64,000 nucleotides of DNA from Thiodiazotropha sp040506975 (GCA_965211775.1 OZ242974.1:1674001-1738000); one strand, 5' to 3'; counted from the first letter of the stretch, positions 46,079 through 55,224 are shown. Numbers and translations are program-made. Notes: a model not told the origin generated them from the letters alone.

Positions 46079-47224
46079 ATGAAGATCTACCTGGTCGGTG
46101 GTGCGGTGCGTGACCGGCTATTGGACCTGGTGGTTAATGAGCGTGACTGGGTGGTGGTCGGATCAACCCCTGATGAAATGCTGGACGCCGGTTTTCGGCG
46201 TGCCGACAGTGAGTTTCCTGTGTTTCTGCATCCCGAAACCGGTGAGGAGTATGCCTTGGCGCGCACCGAGGTGAAGACAGCGACGGGTTATAAAGGTTTT
46301 CAGGTCGAATATGGCCCGCATATCACGCTTGAACAGGACCTGTCGCGAAGAGATCTGACCATCAATGCCATGGCGATGACTGAGCGTGGAGACTTGATCG
46401 ATATCTGCGGCGGCCGTGATGATCTCGACAGTGGCCTGCTTCGTCATATTACAGACGCATTTGCCGAGGATCCGGTGCGTCTGCTGCGGATTGCGCGATT
46501 CGCCGCCAAGCTGGGTTGTTGGGGGTTTCGGGTGGCGCACGGTACCCATGCCCTGATGAAAAAGATGGCGCTTTCAGATGATCTGATGAGTTTGAATGCG
46601 GAGCGCATATGGCGGGAGATGAAGGGTGCATTCTCAACCCCGCAGCCCTGGCGATTTTTTGAAGTCCTGCATCGCTGTGGAGCGCTGCAGCGGTTGCTTC
46701 CAGAGCTGGCTGAAGGGATGGTTGCAGGTGGCCATGAAGAAGAGACAAGGGACGAATTTACGACGCCGCTGAAGCGGGTTGCAAATGAGAGCGAAGATCC
46801 CGTAGTTCGGTGTGGCGTGGCATTGTTCGATACCGTCTCACGCCTCGCACAGCCGGATCAATGGATGCGGCAACTGCGCATCGAAAAGGCGGATCGGCGG
46901 TTACTGCACGACCTGTTGCGACTCCATCGACTCTCCCAGGAACCGGAACAAGCTGAGAAAATACTCCGATTCGTGGCGACCCTCAATCCAAAGCGGCAAC
47001 CCGTGCGATTCCACCGCTTTGTTGCGGCATCGCAAGGTTTATGGCCGCAGTGCGTGGAAAATCTGTTACCCAAATTGGAATATTCGGCTGAACTCCTGGG
47101 TTCGCCTATACCCGAGGAACTGGTCCGTTCCGGACTGGAGGGGCAGGCACTGGGTGAAGCACTGTTTGCCTGGCGTGTGGTCAGATTGGAAGAGGTGATG
47201 AGGCGAACCCGCGGGTCGAACTGA
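46079..47224 (+). CDS. cca: CCA tRNA nucleotidyltransferase
   Basis: This class II nucleotidyltransferase builds or repairs the 3'-CCA of tRNAs. The 381-residue protein has GGAVRDRLL (residues 7-15) and the RRDLTINAMAM, EDPVRLLRIARFAAKLG and AERIWREMKGA motifs of the family. Two deviations are seen. The first aspartate of the metal-binding DxD pair (D21 in E. coli) is E21 in NERDW. The C-terminal region lacks the HD phosphohydrolase motif present in E. coli Cca (the equivalent reads GVALFDTV). The CCA-adding core is otherwise intact. It runs directly into a sensor kinase gene. Confidence 0.92.
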   Translation: MKIYLVGGAVRDRLLDLVVNERDWVVVGSTPDEMLDAGFRRADSEFPVFLHPETGEEYALARTEVKTATGYKGFQVEYGPHITLEQDLSRRDLTINAMAMTERGDLIDICGGRDDLDSGLLRHITDAFAEDPVRLLRIARFAAKLGCWGFRVAHGTHALMKKMALSDDLMSLNAERIWREMKGAFSTPQPWRFFEVLHRCGALQRLLPELAEGMVAGGHEEETRDEFTTPLKRVANESEDPVVRCGVALFDTVSRLAQPDQWMRQLRIEKADRRLLHDLLRLHRLSQEPEQAEKILRFVATLNPKRQPVRFHRFVAASQGLWPQCVENLLPKLEYSAELLGSPIPEELVRSGLEGQALGEALFAWRVVRLEEVMRRTRGSN

Positions 47225-47256
47225 CCGTAATTCCGGGTTCGTGATAGAGTCTGTCT

Positions 47257-48930
47257 ATGCAAGTCGAAGAGGAACAGCTGTCGATGAACAAAGTCCCTGA
47301 CATTGCCGGGGGTAGTGATCGTCCGCAAGACAAACTAACCTGGATCGAGGGTTTGATCGATTCGAAGCACTGGCCAAGCCTGAGAATCCTGTTTACCGGT
47401 AACCTGCTCCTGCCCATATCGATTTTGGGTGGCAGTGTCGTGGCAAGCCTGTTTACTGTATTGATAATGTTCAGTTATCAGCAGGCACGTTCCACATTGC
47501 AGGTTATACTGCTGTTAAGCACGGTGTTGACACTCTTTTCCCTGATATTGGTTCTGATACGCCTTCGCAGTCAACTATTGCATCCATTATCGTCGTTGGA
47601 ACAATTCGTCAATCAGGTCTGTCAGGGAGAACCGGTTGCCAGCAAGGGTCATGAACAGACCGGTGTGCTCAGCGGCATGGCCCGCGATATCGATAGTCTC
47701 AGCGAGGAGCTTACCGATATATACGAGGATATGGAGGTTCGGGTGGCCCGCCAGACAGCACGACTTGCCCAGAAGACCACCTCCCTGCAAGTGTTATACG
47801 ATGTGGCGGCGGGTATCAATCAGTCGGAAAATCTTGACGAGCTGCTGTTGGAGTATATGGGTGTCTTCAAGCGCATGGTAAACGCCCGTTCAGCCACCGT
47901 GCACCTAGTTTTGCAGGATGACCGGGTACGCCAGGTCGGCTGTATCGATCTGCAGGGAAGGCTCTACAATGAACAGGAGATGCTGCCGATAAAACTCTGT
48001 CAGTGCGGCATCGCACTGTCACCGGGTGATATTCTCTGCAGCCAGGACGCCCGTGTCTGCTCCCGCAGAAATAACCGGACCATGTACGGGGCGAATGAGG
48101 TTGAGCGTGTATCGGTGCCTATGTGGTATCACGGTGACGTTCTTGGATTCTATCATCTGTATGTGGACAAACCCGGCATCTACGACGGCCGGGAGGATGT
48201 ACTTGATATCCTGAACACCATTGGCAGTCATCTTGGTATGGCGGTCGCCAAACAACGGTCTGACTCGGAAGCGAGGCGCTTGTCGATCGTCGAAGAGAGA
48301 ACCTCATTGGCCCATGAACTGCATGACTCTTTGGCGCAAACCATTGCCAGCTTGCGCTTTCAGGTACGTATGCTGGAGGAAACGCTGCAAAACGATCCGA
48401 TCTCCGAGAAGGCAATCCAGGAGACGCAAAGAATTCACAACGGGTTGGACGAGGCCCATGACGAGTTAAGGGAGCTGATCAACAGCTTCCGTGCTCCCTT
48501 TGACCAACGGGGGATGGTGCCGGCGCTGAGCAAGCTGGTGGAGCGTTTCAACCAGGAGACAGGCATACCTGCCTTCTTTCAACCCGATTGCCTTAAAACG
48601 GATTTGGATACCAGCCAGGAGATGCAGGCGCTGCGAATTGTGCAGGAAGCGTTGGCCAATATTCGAAAACACGCCAAAGCCCACACAATCCGCGTCTTGT
48701 TACGTTGTCGCAGTCCGGGTAGTTATCTGATTCTGGTGGAAGATGACGGTGTGGGTTTTGAGGGAGCGGTGCCGCAGGGAAATCCTGGAGAACACATCGG
48801 GCTATCTATTATGGAGGAGCGGGCCAGGCGAGTCGGTGGTGAATTGTCGATCGAGAGTGAACCCGGTGAGGGTACCCGGGTGGAGTTGGTGATCCGCAAC
48901 GATAAAAATGAAGCAAGTCTACAGAGGTGA
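47257..48930 (+). CDS. NarX-type sensor histidine kinase with a cysteine-rich GAF region
   Basis: The 557-residue inner-membrane kinase pairs with the response regulator that follows. It has two N-terminal membrane helices (residues ~44-74 and ~80-104), a HAMP-like segment (LLHPLSSLEQFVNQVCQG) and a GAF-like sensor domain (~190-340). HisKA_3 follows with phospho-acceptor H356 in LAHELHDSLAQ, then an ATPase domain (QEALANIRKHAKAH, DDGVGF, GLSIMEERA). The GAF contains four cysteines, CQCGIAL and CSQDARVC, that could ligate a redox or metal centre. An in-frame ATG at 47284 is an alternative start. The response regulator gene starts 6 nt downstream. Confidence 0.9.
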   Translation: MQVEEEQLSMNKVPDIAGGSDRPQDKLTWIEGLIDSKHWPSLRILFTGNLLLPISILGGSVVASLFTVLIMFSYQQARSTLQVILLLSTVLTLFSLILVLIRLRSQLLHPLSSLEQFVNQVCQGEPVASKGHEQTGVLSGMARDIDSLSEELTDIYEDMEVRVARQTARLAQKTTSLQVLYDVAAGINQSENLDELLLEYMGVFKRMVNARSATVHLVLQDDRVRQVGCIDLQGRLYNEQEMLPIKLCQCGIALSPGDILCSQDARVCSRRNNRTMYGANEVERVSVPMWYHGDVLGFYHLYVDKPGIYDGREDVLDILNTIGSHLGMAVAKQRSDSEARRLSIVEERTSLAHELHDSLAQTIASLRFQVRMLEETLQNDPISEKAIQETQRIHNGLDEAHDELRELINSFRAPFDQRGMVPALSKLVERFNQETGIPAFFQPDCLKTDLDTSQEMQALRIVQEALANIRKHAKAHTIRVLLRCRSPGSYLILVEDDGVGFEGAVPQGNPGEHIGLSIMEERARRVGGELSIESEPGEGTRVELVIRNDKNEASLQR

Positions 48931-48936
48931 AACAAG

Positions 48937-49587
48937 ATGCGGGTATTATTGATAGATGACCACGCCCTTTTCCGTATCGGCTTGCAGGAGCTGCTGGAGC
49001 GTCGTGGCATCGATGTCATCGCCATTGGCGATTGCCTGAAGGGGATCGAGACTGTGGCGACGGAGCGTCCGGATGTGGTGCTTCTCGATATGCGTATGCC
49101 TGACATGACCGGCACCGAGGTGTTGAGCGTGCTGCGTAAGCACTATCCGGATATGCCAATCAGCATGCTGACGACCAGCCGTGAGGAGTCGGATGTCATT
49201 GAGGCCCTGCAAAACGGCGCCCAGGGTTATCTGCTGAAGGATATGGAACCCAATGAATTGATTGATGCGCTGCAGCAGATCAAACAGGGACAGACGGTTG
49301 TCGCAAAGGAGCTGACCGGCGTGTTGGCTAAGGCGGTGCAGGGGGAAAGTCAAAGCAGCTCGCCACAGACCTCTTCATTGGATGAGCTGACGCCCCGGGA
49401 GCGGGAGATCCTTTGCCACTTGGCCGATGGTCAGAGCAATAAGGTCATCGCCCGCAATCTGGGTATTTCTGACGGTACGGTAAAACTACACGTAAAAGCG
49501 ATACTGCGTAAACTGGAGGTCCATTCCAGGGTTGAGGCAGCAGTGATCGCAGTAGAACAGAATCTCTGTTCTCGTGGACAACTTTGA
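48937..49587 (+). CDS. NarL/FixJ-type response regulator
   Basis: The 216-residue transcription factor has an N-terminal receiver (MRVLLIDDHALFRIG; phospho-acceptor D51 in VVLLDMRMPDM; switch SMLTTSREESD). A linker follows, then a C-terminal LuxR helix-turn-helix (LTPREREILCHLADGQSNKVIARNLGISDGTVKLHVKAI, in part, residues ~148-190). It is the cognate partner of the upstream NarX-type kinase, 6 nt away. Many such pairs control nitrate, nitrite or redox-linked genes. The targets here are not known. It ends about 140 nt before a dispersed repeat end. Confidence 0.93.
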   Translation: MRVLLIDDHALFRIGLQELLERRGIDVIAIGDCLKGIETVATERPDVVLLDMRMPDMTGTEVLSVLRKHYPDMPISMLTTSREESDVIEALQNGAQGYLLKDMEPNELIDALQQIKQGQTVVAKELTGVLAKAVQGESQSSSPQTSSLDELTPREREILCHLADGQSNKVIARNLGISDGTVKLHVKAILRKLEVHSRVEAAVIAVEQNLCSRGQL

Positions 49588-49728
49588 CCTGTGCCATGCA
49601 TGATATTTATCAGGGCATGAAAACAAAAAACAGGTTTTTCTGTCATTTACAATTTCAATCATTTCAAACGCGGGAAAATCGGGAACGTCTCTATGCGGCA
49701 GGAACCCCCGTACCAATCCGAGGTTCCC

Positions 49729-49792
49729 TTGTTTTGCCGGACGAAAAAATAGTCTCAGCAGAGCCTATTGAATCAGTGTTAACAGGCCCTAG
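49729..49792. repeat. Partial dispersed element, right end (copy G)
   Basis: GCCGGACGAAAAAATAGTCT and CAGCAGAGCCTATTGAATCA, then GTGTTAACAGGCCCTA: the terminal part of the complete elements (32 nt of inner sequence plus a mutated 29-bp unit). It ends 8 nt before the ATG at 49801. Confidence 0.8.
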
Positions 49793-49800
49793 AAAGATAG

Positions 49801-50268
49801 ATGAAAAACTTCTTAAACTTGATCAGTGATAGTCTCACTGATGTCAAAGAGATAATGCCTTGGGATCTGGAAGAACGGATGCAGGACAACCCCGGGTTAC
49901 TGATTGTCGATGTGCGTGAACCCTATGAGTATGATGCGATGCATATCGATGGTTCGCTCGCCGTGCCCCGAGGTATTCTCGAATCGGCCTGCGAATGGGA
50001 CTATGAGGAGACGGTTCCGGAACTGGTGAATGCGCGGCAGCGTGAAATCGTCGTAGTCTGCCGCTCCGGTTATCGCAGTGTACTCGCCGCATATTCCATG
50101 CATGTACTGGGTTATGAGAAGGTAGTCTCTCTGAAAACCGGTCTTCGGGGTTGGAACGACTATGAACAACCTCTTGTGGACAGGCAGGGCAAGGCGGTCG
50201 AAATCGAGCAGGCCGATGACTATTTCACACCCAAGCTGCGCGAGGACCAGCTCAGGCCAAAGATCTAA
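49801..50268 (+). CDS. Rhodanese-like sulfurtransferase domain protein
   Basis: The 155-residue cytosolic protein has one rhodanese domain. It has the early LIVDVREPYEYDAMHIDG and active-site loop VVCRSGYRSVLAA with the persulfide-forming cysteine in CRSGYRS, then a C-terminal GLRGWNDYEQPLV. The protein extends ~30 residues past the domain with an acidic tail. It could take part in sulfane-sulfur handling together with the rhd-tusA-dsrE2 genes 2 kb downstream, which is inferred from context. The start ATG 49801 is 8 nt past a dispersed repeat end; GAAAGATAG provides a weak ribosome-binding site. Confidence 0.88.
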   Translation: MKNFLNLISDSLTDVKEIMPWDLEERMQDNPGLLIVDVREPYEYDAMHIDGSLAVPRGILESACEWDYEETVPELVNARQREIVVVCRSGYRSVLAAYSMHVLGYEKVVSLKTGLRGWNDYEQPLVDRQGKAVEIEQADDYFTPKLREDQLRPKI

Positions 50269-50409
50269 TAACGCCTACCCTGCAGGGACCAGGTGGCGCT
50301 TGCAACACCGAAACACTCTGAAGAATCCTGCCATTCTGCTGTTTGAGCAGGCAACTGGTGCGGCAAGCAGCACCCTACATTAGCCCTCACGTTCGAGCGA
50401 CTGGCATGT

Positions 50410-51834
50410 TCAATAGTCGACCGGCGAGGTGGCGCCCTGTTCCGAATGGGGCGGTGCTTCATACCATGCAAGTTTTTCCTGCAACTCCACTACACGGCCG
50501 ACGATGATCAGGGTTGGCGGCTTTGGATGTTCCTGTTCGACGATATCCATAATCGTGTCAAGCGTCCCCGTGAATACCCGTTGCATATGTGTTGTGCCCT
50601 GTTGAACCAATGCGATCGGCATTTCCCCGCCGACGCCATGATTCTGTAGTTCCCGACAGATGACAGGCAGGCCAACCAGACCCATATAGAAGACAATGGT
50701 CTGATTCGGTTGTGCCAGTATTTCCCAGTTGATGTTCATACTGCCGTCTTTCAGATGGCCGGTAACAAATGTCACCGACTGGGCGTAGTCTCTGTGGGTC
50801 AGGGGTATGCCGGCATAGGAGGCGCAGCCGGAAGCGGCGGTTATGCCTGGTATAACCTGGAAAGGGACCCCCTCTGCGGCCAGGGTGTCGATCTCCTCGC
50901 CGCCGCGTCCGAATATAAAGGGGTCTCCACCTTTCAGCCGCAACACCCGCTTACCCTGCTTGGCGAGTTTTGCGAGCAGCTGGTTGATCTCTTCCTGACG
51001 CATGGTGTGTTTGTCACGCTCTTTACCGACGTAGATGTGCTCTGCGTCATGACGGGTCATATCGAGAATCGGTTTGGCCACCAGGCGGTCATAGATAACC
51101 ACGTCTGCCTGTTGCATCAATCTCAGCGCGCGGAAAGTCAGCAGATCCGGGTCGCCGGGACCGGCGCCGACCAGGTAGACCTCTCCCGTCTCATCGGGTG
51201 AAATGGGCATGCTCAGTGCCTTTTCCATCAACTGGTCGGCTTCGTCGTCATGACCGGAGAATACCCGTTCAGCAACTCCCCCCTGGAGAATGCGGTCCCA
51301 GAACAGCCGTCTCTCCACGGGTTCTGCGAAGCGCTCCTTAACCCGTTGTCGAAAGCGATTGCAGAGTTGTGCCAGGCGGCCATAACCTGCAGGTATCAAG
51401 GATTCGAGACGGGAGCGGATCAGACGCGCCAGGACGGGTGAGGCGCCACCCGTGGAGATTGCGGCGACAACCGGAGAGCGATCGATGATTGAGGGTACGA
51501 TGAAACTGCACAATTCCGGTTGATCGACCACATTGACCGGTATGCGCAGATTACCGGCTATCTCGGCTATGTGTCGGTTTACCGCGGAGTCGTTGGTGGC
51601 CGCGATGGCGAGATGCTGCCCTGACAAATCCTCATCCCGGAACTCTCTGGCCAGGTGTGTATATCGTCCCATATCACGCCAGGTGGTGAGGTTGTGGCAT
51701 AGATCGGGGGAGATCAGAGTCACGTCGGCACCCGATCTCAGCAGCAGCGCCGTTTTTCTTTCAGCAATGGCCCCACCACCCGCGACCAGGCAGGAGCGAT
51801 TCTTCAGATTGAGGAAAATAGGGAAAAATTCCAT
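50410..51834 (-). CDS. cysG: Siroheme synthase CysG
   Basis: This trifunctional enzyme makes siroheme from uroporphyrinogen III (SAM methyltransferase, precorrin-2 dehydrogenase and ferrochelatase). The 474-residue protein begins with the dehydrogenase/chelatase part (LVAGGGAIAERKTALLLRSG, Rossmann motif; NDSAVNRHIAE; GASPVLARLIRSRLES). The SUMT part follows (VGAGPGDPDLLTFRALRLM, YVGKERDKHTMRQEEIN, RLKGGDPFIFGRGGEE). Full length compared with E. coli (457). Siroheme is the cofactor of assimilatory and Dsr-type sulfite reductases, which suits the sulfur genes encoded divergently from 52016. Confidence 0.95.
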   Translation of the reverse strand: MEFFPIFLNLKNRSCLVAGGGAIAERKTALLLRSGADVTLISPDLCHNLTTWRDMGRYTHLAREFRDEDLSGQHLAIAATNDSAVNRHIAEIAGNLRIPVNVVDQPELCSFIVPSIIDRSPVVAAISTGGASPVLARLIRSRLESLIPAGYGRLAQLCNRFRQRVKERFAEPVERRLFWDRILQGGVAERVFSGHDDEADQLMEKALSMPISPDETGEVYLVGAGPGDPDLLTFRALRLMQQADVVIYDRLVAKPILDMTRHDAEHIYVGKERDKHTMRQEEINQLLAKLAKQGKRVLRLKGGDPFIFGRGGEEIDTLAAEGVPFQVIPGITAASGCASYAGIPLTHRDYAQSVTFVTGHLKDGSMNINWEILAQPNQTIVFYMGLVGLPVICRELQNHGVGGEMPIALVQQGTTHMQRVFTGTLDTIMDIVEQEHPKPPTLIIVGRVVELQEKLAWYEAPPHSEQGATSPVDY

Positions 51835-52015
51835 AATAAAAACAACCAGATAGTGTAATAATTGACGAGTTTGGTTTTATTGACCGTGACTCTATCATGA
51901 CTCAATCACCCTGAAAAACCTAAGCTTAACTGAGGTAATATAACTTGCAATATTTAAACACATTAATATACTAATTAACCCTGTTATTAGTTTTGAAAAG
52001 GCGAAACGGCAAGTG

Positions 52016-52342
52016 ATGATTCAGGAAATTGATGCTCACGATCTACAGGCCCGTATCAACGAGGGCGATGACTTCCTGCTGCTGGATATCCGTAGCGCGG
52101 GTGAAATCGCTCAGGGGGTGCTGCCAGACGCAGAACATCTGCCGATGCATCTAATACCTTTGAAAATCAGCGATTTGCCGAAAGATAAAGCGATCATTCT
52201 CTACTGTCACAGCGGAGCGCGTTCCTATCATGCATGTGCCTATCTGGCCCAGCAGGGATTCCAGAACGCAATCAATCTGCGTGGCGGCATATTGGGTTGG
52301 GCAAGATCGGGCTTTCAACTGGCCGCCAGACTGGCGAGTTAG
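52016..52342 (+). CDS. Rhodanese (first gene of rhd-tusA-dsrE2)
   Basis: The 108-residue single-domain rhodanese starts MIQEIDAHDLQARI, has FLLLDIRSAGEIAQGVLPDAEH and an active-site YCHSGARSYHACAYL loop with the catalytic cysteine. It ends with NLRGGILGWARSG. It mobilises sulfane sulfur (for example from glutathione persulfide) and is thought to pass it to TusA encoded 150 nt downstream. An in-frame GTG at 52013 is an alternative start. The order rhodanese, TusA, DsrE2 is a known sulfur-trafficking arrangement in sulfur oxidisers. Confidence 0.9.
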   Translation: MIQEIDAHDLQARINEGDDFLLLDIRSAGEIAQGVLPDAEHLPMHLIPLKISDLPKDKAIILYCHSGARSYHACAYLAQQGFQNAINLRGGILGWARSGFQLAARLAS

Positions 52343-52493
52343 TTATCGACACTGGCTATCGGTGATAGCGCAGTATTCATTGACATTCGGGCCGCCCGGT
52401 CACTTGCGTTTGTCAGACGCATGACATATAAAGGTCCGTCTGTTTATTAACGACAAACGTAACCACATTAAGATTATAGCTGGAGGTCATACC

Positions 52494-52724
52494 ATGGCAG
52501 ATTTTGATCAAGAACTGGACGCAAGCGGGCTCAATTGTCCACTGCCTATTCTGCGTGCTAAGAAAACCCTGAATGGTATGGAATCCGGCAAAGTGTTGCA
52601 CATCATCGCTACCGATCCAGGTTCAGTGAAGGATTTTGAGGCGTTCGCCAACCAGACCGGCAATGAGTTGATGGAGTCTAAAGAGGTCGGCGGTAAATTT
52701 GAATTTCTGATCAAGAAGGCCTGA
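52494..52724 (+). CDS. tusA: TusA family sulfur carrier
   Basis: This small soluble protein carries persulfide sulfur. The 76-residue product has the conserved CPLPIL motif with its sulfur-accepting cysteine at residue 15 (LDASGLNCPLPILRAKKTL) and the ATDPGSVKDF segment. In sulfur oxidisers TusA donates sulfur to DsrEFH, the heterodisulfide-reductase-like system and tRNA thiolation. GGAGG-type signal (TGGAGGTC) lies 6-7 nt upstream of the ATG. dsrE2 follows after 25 nt. Confidence 0.95.
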   Translation: MADFDQELDASGLNCPLPILRAKKTLNGMESGKVLHIIATDPGSVKDFEAFANQTGNELMESKEVGGKFEFLIKKA

Positions 52725-52749
52725 TTGGAGTTATTCAGGAGACAACACA

Positions 52750-53232
52750 ATGTCAGACGAAAAAAAATTAGCCATAATCGCAACGAAAGGTTCCCTTGAT
52801 TGGGCGTATCCTCCGTTTATTCTGGCCTCCACCGCTGCCGCTCTTGGCTATGACACTGAAATATTTTTCACTTTCTATGGCCTGCAGCTTCTGAAAAAGA
52901 ATCTCGACCTGGAGGTGACGCCGCTGGGAAATCCCGGTATGCCGATGCCGATGGGCATGGATAAGTGGTTTCCGGTACTGGGTCTGGCTCTGCCGGGAAT
53001 GCAGGGCATGATGACCGGTATGATGAAGAAAAAGATGGCATCCAAAGGGGTAGCGGATCTCACCGAATTGCGCGAGCTTTGTCAGGAAGCCGAAGTCAAG
53101 CTGATTGCCTGTCAAATGACGGTCGATCTGTTTGAGATGAACACCAGCGAGTTCATAGACGGTATCGAATATGCGGGTGCCGCACGCTTCTTTGAATTTG
53201 CAGGTACCAGTGATATCTGCCTTTACATCTAA
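52750..53232 (+). CDS. DsrE2-like sulfurtransferase
   Basis: The 160-residue DsrE/F-like protein starts MSDEKKLAIIATKGSLDWAY and contains the FFTFYGLQLLKK motif of the family. A Met/Pro/Gly-rich stretch (GNPGMPMPMGMDKWF) follows, then a cysteine pair in the second half (ELCQEAEVKLIACQMTVDLF), typical of DsrE2. The family's second cysteine is the likely sulfur acceptor. The family often has a membrane-associating helix, here the LGLALPGMQGMMTG stretch. It completes the rhd-tusA-dsrE2 cluster and is followed by a strong terminator. Confidence 0.9.
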   Translation: MSDEKKLAIIATKGSLDWAYPPFILASTAAALGYDTEIFFTFYGLQLLKKNLDLEVTPLGNPGMPMPMGMDKWFPVLGLALPGMQGMMTGMMKKKMASKGVADLTELRELCQEAEVKLIACQMTVDLFEMNTSEFIDGIEYAGAARFFEFAGTSDICLYI

Positions 53233-53255
53233 TCCGTTGTAAAATGCAGTCACGG

Positions 53256-53286
53256 CGCCGCCCCACAAGGGCGGCGTTTTTTTTTT
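53256..53286 (+). terminator. Rho-independent terminator after dsrE2
   Basis: Stem CGCCGCCC/GGGCGGCG (53256-53263 with 53269-53276), loop CACAA, and a run of ten T residues (53277-53286). Confidence 0.95.
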
Positions 53287-53598
53287 GGCGCAAAAAAGAT
53301 TCTAACCCTGATTTGGGGGGCAGATGAAAGAACAAGCCGCAAATGGACGCTAATCACCGCAAATAAAACGCAAATTGTCTGCCAAGGAAACCGGCCAACG
53401 AATATCAAACCAAATGCCAAGGATTCTGAAATCTTAGAATTCTTGATTTAATTAAAAAGGTAATGGATTGCTTGGTAACCACGCATATTGTCATACCATT
53501 TGCGGCTTTTCTTTTACGTTGTATCGATCTGCGGAAAAGGTAAAAAAAAAAGCCCCAAGCGGGTACTCGGGGCTCGATGTTAAAGAAAACGTGTCTGC
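53287..53598. other. Intergenic region between convergent dsrE2 and the FadL-type gene
   Basis: 312 bp with no gene. It holds a CCGCAAAT/CCGCAAAT direct repeat near 53337-53365, an AT-rich area and the FadL-type gene's terminator. Confidence 0.6.
53542..53574 (-). terminator. Rho-independent terminator for the FadL-type gene
   Basis: Read on the reverse strand: stem AGCCCC/GGGGCT (plus GAGT/ACCC-type loop) followed by nine T residues. Confidence 0.85.
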
Positions 53599-54900
53599 TT
53601 ACATGAAGTGTTTCTTAATGCCGATGCCAAACAGGTGGACACTCGATTCATAGTCACCATTGACGGCGCTGGTGCCGTTGGTTTCGCCGGCATCCGGTGC
53701 CGCATGAACGAATGTTGGATCGATATCCAGCGTTCTGTCATCGAATTTGACATACATGTAACCGGCATCGATGGTCCAGCCGTTGCTTAGGGTGTGCCCC
53801 ACTCCCAGGCTGAAGAGCTGGCGATCCGCATCGGGTATGCGTGGGCTGTAAAACTTGTCATCCTGCGGCGTTTCATCGAATGTGTATCCGATGCGCAGTT
53901 GGGTTGCCTGGGTGAAATCGTAGCTGATACCGATCCGGTAGGCATTGGCGTCATCCCACTGGTTGAGACTGGTGACGATATTGGTGCCCAGTTGATCCTG
54001 GTCGACGACGAGTTTATCGAATGAACTCCAGCCTGTTCGCGTGACATCGAACTCAATGGCGAGTTTGTCCGTAGCTTGGTTTCTGACCCCGACCTGCAGA
54101 CGCCAGGGTAATTTGAGATCGGCATTTACCTTGTTCGTCAGGAAAGAGGGTAGCGCACCCGCCGGCAGTTCGACCGTGCCCTCTACCGGAATATTCGCCT
54201 CTGAGTGGTAACTGCCGCCAAAGCTCCACCTGCCCTGGTCGACCATGAATCCCAGATTGAAGCCCACACCGCGACCGTCACCTTCCAGGTCGGCTGAGGG
54301 ATTTGAACCCGGCATGCCGGCATTGATATCACCGTTGAAGATGACTTCGCGCATCCAATAGTAGTCGACACCACCGGAAAGGCTGGCGTTCTCGTTTATT
54401 TTGTAGGCCACACTGGGGGAGAATGCGACAATCTCCAGCTTGCTCTGTGTCGGTATGGTGGTACCGGGCGGATACTGGGCATCGAATGTTCCCGCTGGCC
54501 ATTCAGTCTCCAATCCAAAAGGCGCGTTGACGGAAAGGCCGAGAGACCAGGTTTCATTGAGCTGTGTAAAGGCGGTAAGGGCAGGAATCGCTACGGTGTC
54601 GTTTGCCTCGCTGTCGACGGTTCCGGATCCCGTATCGACACTCAGGTCGGGCACGACCAGCAGCAGGCCGAGCTCCAAGGCACTGCCCGTATGAAATGCC
54701 ATTGCTGCAGGATTGTAGGCGATCGCTGAGAGGGAATCAGGGTTTGCAACCATGGCATTGGAGAGGGCGAGGCCGGTTGTATTCAACTCGGGAACCGCGA
54801 ATCCTGATGCCTGGGCTGTCTGATTCATGCCCAACATGGCGGCGCTGCAGGCCAGCGCCAGCCGAGAAATCTGAAGGGTTTTCTTATAGTGTGTCCGCAT
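53599..54900 (-). CDS. FadL/OmpP1-type outer-membrane transporter
   Basis: The 433-residue outer-membrane beta-barrel carries hydrophobic compounds such as long-chain fatty acids or aromatic hydrocarbons across the outer membrane. A signal peptide ends near TAQAS. The mature N-terminus (GFAVPELNTTGLALSNAMVA) begins the hatch domain with the NPAAMAF motif typical of FadL. Alternating aromatic and hydrophobic strands follow (YRIGISYDFTQATQLRIGYTF in part), ending in GIGIKKHFM with a terminal aromatic residue for BAM recognition. It is divergent from a LysR regulator that could control it. Substrate not known. Confidence 0.9.
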   Translation of the reverse strand: MRTHYKKTLQISRLALACSAAMLGMNQTAQASGFAVPELNTTGLALSNAMVANPDSLSAIAYNPAAMAFHTGSALELGLLLVVPDLSVDTGSGTVDSEANDTVAIPALTAFTQLNETWSLGLSVNAPFGLETEWPAGTFDAQYPPGTTIPTQSKLEIVAFSPSVAYKINENASLSGGVDYYWMREVIFNGDINAGMPGSNPSADLEGDGRGVGFNLGFMVDQGRWSFGGSYHSEANIPVEGTVELPAGALPSFLTNKVNADLKLPWRLQVGVRNQATDKLAIEFDVTRTGWSSFDKLVVDQDQLGTNIVTSLNQWDDANAYRIGISYDFTQATQLRIGYTFDETPQDDKFYSPRIPDADRQLFSLGVGHTLSNGWTIDAGYMYVKFDDRTLDIDPTFVHAAPDAGETNGTSAVNGDYESSVHLFGIGIKKHFM

Positions 54901-55224
54901 ATGTCCTCCATCGTGATTATCAATTATTGTAAACCAGTCCCGATCACCCCTGCATACTTGTCGTTGAGCATGCCGTTCTGTAGCGACATAGACCTACCCA
55001 TTTGGGCTGTATTGGGACTAATTCTGTGAGGCTAGAGGATTTTTCATCGAATCACCATGTTTTCAAGTCCTGAATATACATCTTGAGCGGTGCTTTCCTT
55101 AACGATTTCATCCAATATCGCCTCATCCCTGTCAGTTTGCCTTAACAACTCCCATAGCCTGATGAGATATGGTATAAATTGAGTTTATCTAGATTAAAGG
55201 CTGGTTGATAGGACCATAAATACA
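54901..55224. other. Divergent promoter region between the FadL-type and LysR genes
   Basis: 324 bp, AT-rich near 55160-55200 (TATAAATTGAG, TCTAGATTAAAGG), the most likely place for LysR operators and both promoters. No repeat or RNA gene recognised. Confidence 0.55.
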
